This document shows, in pieces, positions 61,238-64,000 of a DNA stretch of 64,000 nucleotides. Below the pieces are notes generated by a model. That model was not told the origin of the DNA and did no database searches. It saw only the letters and a program-made list of their open reading frames with translations. Within the stretch, counting starts at the first letter, position 1; every line of letters begins with the position of its first letter. Location of the stretch: assembly GCF_013385635.1 (NCBI RefSeq), contig NZ_JACAPR010000021.1:90282-154281 (forward strand), in the 5' to 3' direction. The stretch comes from Pseudomonas gingeri (lineage in GTDB: Bacteria > Pseudomonadota > Gammaproteobacteria > Pseudomonadales > Pseudomonadaceae). The position numbers and the translations under genes are program-made.

Positions 61238-62131
61238 TCAAACCATCTCGTTGAGGATCCACTCGGTGACCGACGTGCGCTTCGGTGCCCAGCCCAGCAA
61301 CGCGCGGGCATTCTTGCCACGTACCCGGCTGTTGGAGCCCAGGCCGTAGTTGGCCATTTCATAACCCCACTCGGCCTCGGCATCCGCCAGCGGCCAGTCC
61401 TGCGGCTCGCCCAGCTCCAGGGCCTTGGCCATCGCGGTGGTCATGTCGATAAACGAGGCTTCGCCGCTTTCGACAAAGTAGAAAGTGCCCGCCGGATTTT
61501 TCTCCAGGGCCAGCAGGTACAGCGCCACCACATCTTCGATATGCACGTTGGACCAGATGTTCCGGCCGCTGCCGACATGACGCACCACACCGCTCTTGCG
61601 CGCCTGTTTGAGCAGACGCGGCAACTGCACGCTGTCGCGGTGCACGCCCAGGCTGTGGCCGTAGATCAGAGTGTTGCAGATCACCGCCGAGCGCACGCCG
61701 AACTTCGCCGCGCCGAGGATCAGGTTGTCGATGGCCACGCGGGCAGCCTTGTCGACGGTCGGCTCCGGCAGGTTGTCTTCGTAATAGACGATATCGCTGG
61801 CCTTGCCGCCGGAAGCGTCGCCGACGATGCTCGAACCGCTGGTGTGCAGGAACATCTTGTCGGAACCGCGCAGGGCGCCGAGCAAGGCTTCGACCGCACC
61901 GCGATGATCGCTGCTGGCGGCGTTGATCACGGCATCGGCCTGCCGTGCCTGTTCGGCGAGCAGAATGCTGTCGTCCAGGGTGCCGATCACCGGGATGATC
62001 CCCAGGCCGCGCAGTGCTTCGGCCTGTTCGGCACTGCGCACCAGACCGGTGACCTGATGGCCGGCGGCAACCAGGCCGGTGGCGATGGAACCGCCGATAA
62101 AGCCGGCCGCGCCGGTAACGAATACGTTCAT
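61238..62131 (-). CDS. NAD-dependent epimerase/dehydratase (extended SDR) family protein
   Basis: A 297-aa extended SDR. The NAD motif TGAAGFIG is at about 6-13, the Ser region HTSGSSIVGDASGG and a candidate YYEDN segment follow, and NTLIYGHSLGVHRDSVQLPRLL and WSNVHIEDVV are typical. ATG 62131 has a good fit to the family N-terminus; a 26-residue extension is possible. It ends about 45 bp upstream of the hrp box. Divergent from the MFS gene. Substrate unknown. Confidence 0.9.
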   Translation of the reverse strand: MNVFVTGAAGFIGGSIATGLVAAGHQVTGLVRSAEQAEALRGLGIIPVIGTLDDSILLAEQARQADAVINAASSDHRGAVEALLGALRGSDKMFLHTSGSSIVGDASGGKASDIVYYEDNLPEPTVDKAARVAIDNLILGAAKFGVRSAVICNTLIYGHSLGVHRDSVQLPRLLKQARKSGVVRHVGSGRNIWSNVHIEDVVALYLLALEKNPAGTFYFVESGEASFIDMTTAMAKALELGEPQDWPLADAEAEWGYEMANYGLGSNSRVRGKNARALLGWAPKRTSVTEWILNEMV

Positions 62132-62471
62132 GGAGAAACTCCGTGGGTGGATAAGTGATGGGACGAGTATCGAAGACTTATCCGTGCCGAATAACCCCGT
62201 ACTGCCCAATTCACTCTTGCGCTGGAGTCACGAATCCTGAGCGTGAAAGTCACCAACACCTCGTGGCTGATCGCCTGGTGGAGCCTCAATAAATTACAAA
62301 TGGCATTTAAGTTGACAAGCGCACGACGATCCGGCGAAATAATAGATGTTACAAAACATTTATCAGACAAGTCTGGCCGGCCATCCACTCTGTTCCTTGC
62401 GCTCGTCACGTGTTGCAAGTCGATGCTGTTGCCGATACTTCCACCGACACCGCACGCACAAGGAACACCCC
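62132..62471. other. Divergent promoter region, no gene seen
   Basis: About 340 bp between the epimerase and MFS genes, with an AT-rich centre at about 62285-62360, unlike the GC-rich flanks. Promoters for both genes are likely; no ORF is supported. Confidence 0.4.
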
Positions 62472-63758
62472 ATGCTGTCAACATTGGTTGCAAATCGCCT
62501 GGCACGGCGCCAGGTCCACTATGGCTGGGTGGTGGCCGCTGTCACCTTCCTGACCATGCTGGTGATGGCCGGTGCCATGGGCGCGCCGGGTGTGTTTATC
62601 GTGCCCCTGGAACATGAGTTCGGCTGGAGCAGCGCGCAGATTTCCTCGGCCCTGGCGATTCGCTTCATGCTCTATGGGCTGATCGGCCCCTTCGCGGCTG
62701 CCTTCATGAACTACTTCGGTCTGCGCCGGGTAGTACTGGCGGCACTGGTGATCGTGCTCGGCGGCATGATCGGCTCGATGTTCATGAACAGCTTCTGGCA
62801 ACTGGTACTGCTCTGGGGGGTGGTGATCGGCATCGGCACCGGGCTCACCGCCATGGTCCTGGGTGCCACGGTGGCGACCCGCTGGTTCTCCCATCGCCGC
62901 GGCCTGGTGGTCGGTTTGCTGTCGGCCAGTTCGGCCACCGGCCAACTGCTGTTCATGCCCCTGATGGCCTCGTTGACCGAACACTATGGCTGGCGCCTGG
63001 CGCTGGGCCTGATCTGTGCGGCCATGGCGGTGGTCGTGGTGACGGTGCTCGCCCTGCTGCGCGACCGGCCGGCGGATATGGACCTGCCGTTGTACGGCGA
63101 GCGCGAAGTGCTGCCCGCCCCCGCCCATCGCGGCAGCCTGCTGCAAATGCTGATCAGCCCTCTGCGGGTCCTGCGTGATGTGTCGGGCAGTTGGACATTC
63201 TGGGTACTGTTCCTCACCTTCTTCGTCTGTGGCGCCAGCACCAACGGGCTGATCCAGACGCACTTCATCAGCATGTGCGGCGATTTCGGCCTGGTCGCCA
63301 CCACGGCGGCCGGCATCCTGGCGATGATGGGCATCTTCGACTTCTTCGGCACCGTGGGCTCGGGCTGGCTATCGGACCGTTTCGACAATCGCTGGTTGCT
63401 GTTCTGGTACTACGGCCTGCGCGGCATCTCGCTGATGCTCCTGCCGTTCACCGACTTCACCGTGTTCGGCCTGTCATTCTTCGCCGTGCTCTATGGCCTC
63501 GACTGGATCGCCACCGTACCGCCCACGGTCAAGCTGGTGGCGCAGAAGTTCGGCGGCGAGCGGGCCAACATCGTCTTCGGCTGGGTATTTGCCGGCCACC
63601 AGTTGGGCGCGGCCTTTGCCGCCTATGGCGCCGGGTTGACCCGTACCTTGCTCGCCACCTACATCCCGGCCTTCTTCATCGCCGGCATGCTGTGCGTGAT
63701 CGCCGCGCTGATTGCCCTGTCGATCCCGGTGATGTTGAAAAAACAGGCAACGAACTGA
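62472..63758 (+). CDS. MFS transporter
   Basis: A 428-aa major facilitator with about 12 membrane helices (VVAAVTFLTMLVMAGAMGAPG; ATRWFSHRRGLVVGLLSASSATGQLL; GSGWLSDRFDNRWLL). The loop between TM2 and TM3 and the GRG-like RHRRGL segment fit an oxalate/formate or monocarboxylate antiporter subgroup. ATG 62472 follows AGGAA. Divergent from the epimerase. Substrate not determinable. Confidence 0.88.
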   Translation: MLSTLVANRLARRQVHYGWVVAAVTFLTMLVMAGAMGAPGVFIVPLEHEFGWSSAQISSALAIRFMLYGLIGPFAAAFMNYFGLRRVVLAALVIVLGGMIGSMFMNSFWQLVLLWGVVIGIGTGLTAMVLGATVATRWFSHRRGLVVGLLSASSATGQLLFMPLMASLTEHYGWRLALGLICAAMAVVVVTVLALLRDRPADMDLPLYGEREVLPAPAHRGSLLQMLISPLRVLRDVSGSWTFWVLFLTFFVCGASTNGLIQTHFISMCGDFGLVATTAAGILAMMGIFDFFGTVGSGWLSDRFDNRWLLFWYYGLRGISLMLLPFTDFTVFGLSFFAVLYGLDWIATVPPTVKLVAQKFGGERANIVFGWVFAGHQLGAAFAAYGAGLTRTLLATYIPAFFIAGMLCVIAALIALSIPVMLKKQATN

Positions 63759-63767
63759 CCCGATGAT

Positions 63768-64000
63768 GTGGGAGCCGGCTTGCCGGCGATGGCGTCCGTT
63801 TGGGCGATGCATGGCTTATGGGCCTCATCGCTGGCAAGCCAGCTCCTACAGGGGGGGCGGGGCCATAACAATCATCGGTGTTGCACCGCCGAACTGTGGG
63901 AGCCGGCTTGCCGGCGATGGCGTCCGTTCGGGCGATGCATGGCTTATGGGCCTCATCGCTGGCAAGCCTGGCCCCTACAGGGGGGGCCGGGCCATAACAA
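63768..64000. repeat. Tandem REP-type repeat (127-bp unit, second copy cut by the window edge)
   Basis: The unit TGTGGGAGCCGGCTTGCCGG..., with an inverted partner near CATCGCTGGCAAGCC.., begins at 63768 and again at 63895. Each unit contains the paired inverted arms typical of Pseudomonas REP sequences. The second copy is truncated at 64000. Confidence 0.85.

Noticed and set aside
1..64000. CRISPR arrays, tRNA or rRNA genes
   Set aside because: No regularly spaced repeats and no recognisable tRNA cloverleaf or rRNA segments were seen by eye.

Overview
The window reads as a Pseudomonas chromosome, most likely of the P. fluorescens group. The evidence is an OprD porin, IS66, REP repeats of the GTGGGAGC type, a DUF6124 gene, a McpS-like chemoreceptor with an HBM-type sensor, and the high GC content and codon use of the right half. 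No rRNA, tRNA or CRISPR array was seen. All family names come from reading motifs; no database search was run.

Left part (1-33.8 kb) is accessory DNA, visibly less GC-rich than the rest. It opens with a type I restriction-modification locus on the minus strand (small HTH gene, hsdR, then hsdM running off the edge). A module follows: a terminator-like hairpin, a 79-aa gene, a structured RNA leader and a further gene. The same module recurs at 32.7-33.7 kb as direct repeats about 27.45 kb apart. Between the two copies lies a catabolic island. It holds a ProX/ProW/ProV-type transporter; a two-component flavin monooxygenase (LLM oxygenase plus flavin reductase) with an aldehyde dehydrogenase, an alpha/beta hydrolase, NIPSNAP and AA_synth (DUF1185) proteins; a GAF/PucR-type regulator; an OprD porin; a succinate-semialdehyde-type dehydrogenase with a GabT-type aminotransferase; a PucR regulator; a large FAD/Fe-S D-2-hydroxyacid dehydrogenase; and a GhrA-like reductase. 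The gene set resembles the trigonelline (N-methylnicotinate) pathway, which ends in succinate semialdehyde, and a betaine-type transporter fits such a substrate. An operator with two half-sites exactly 31 bp apart precedes four of the transcription units, and related sites precede two more, so the island looks like one regulon. A complete IS66 element with 8-bp target duplications sits at its right side, beside an older IS66 end.

Middle part (33.9-46.3 kb) has GC-rich, core-like genes: a RidA protein, a GlxA-type regulator with a Tat-exported DJ-1/PfpI protein, an SDR that lacks its catalytic tyrosine, an isochorismatase-like hydrolase, a compact type IV minor-pilin operon ending in an unusually large PilX-like protein, a LysR regulator, an NTF2-like protein and a dienelactone hydrolase. 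Two deletion scars (SDR/LysR and a GlxA-type regulator) lie here.

Right part (46.3-64 kb) holds two ArnT-like GT39 glycosyltransferases flanking a gamma-glutamyltransferase lipoprotein, a histidine phosphatase, the chemoreceptor, a VOC protein, a gntP-rpiR-D-aminoacylase operon, a predicted type III effector with a CesT-type chaperone behind a consensus hrp box, an NAD-dependent epimerase, an MFS transporter and tandem REP-type repeats. The hrp-box effector/chaperone pair and the 31-bp operator regulon are the two observations most worth following up.
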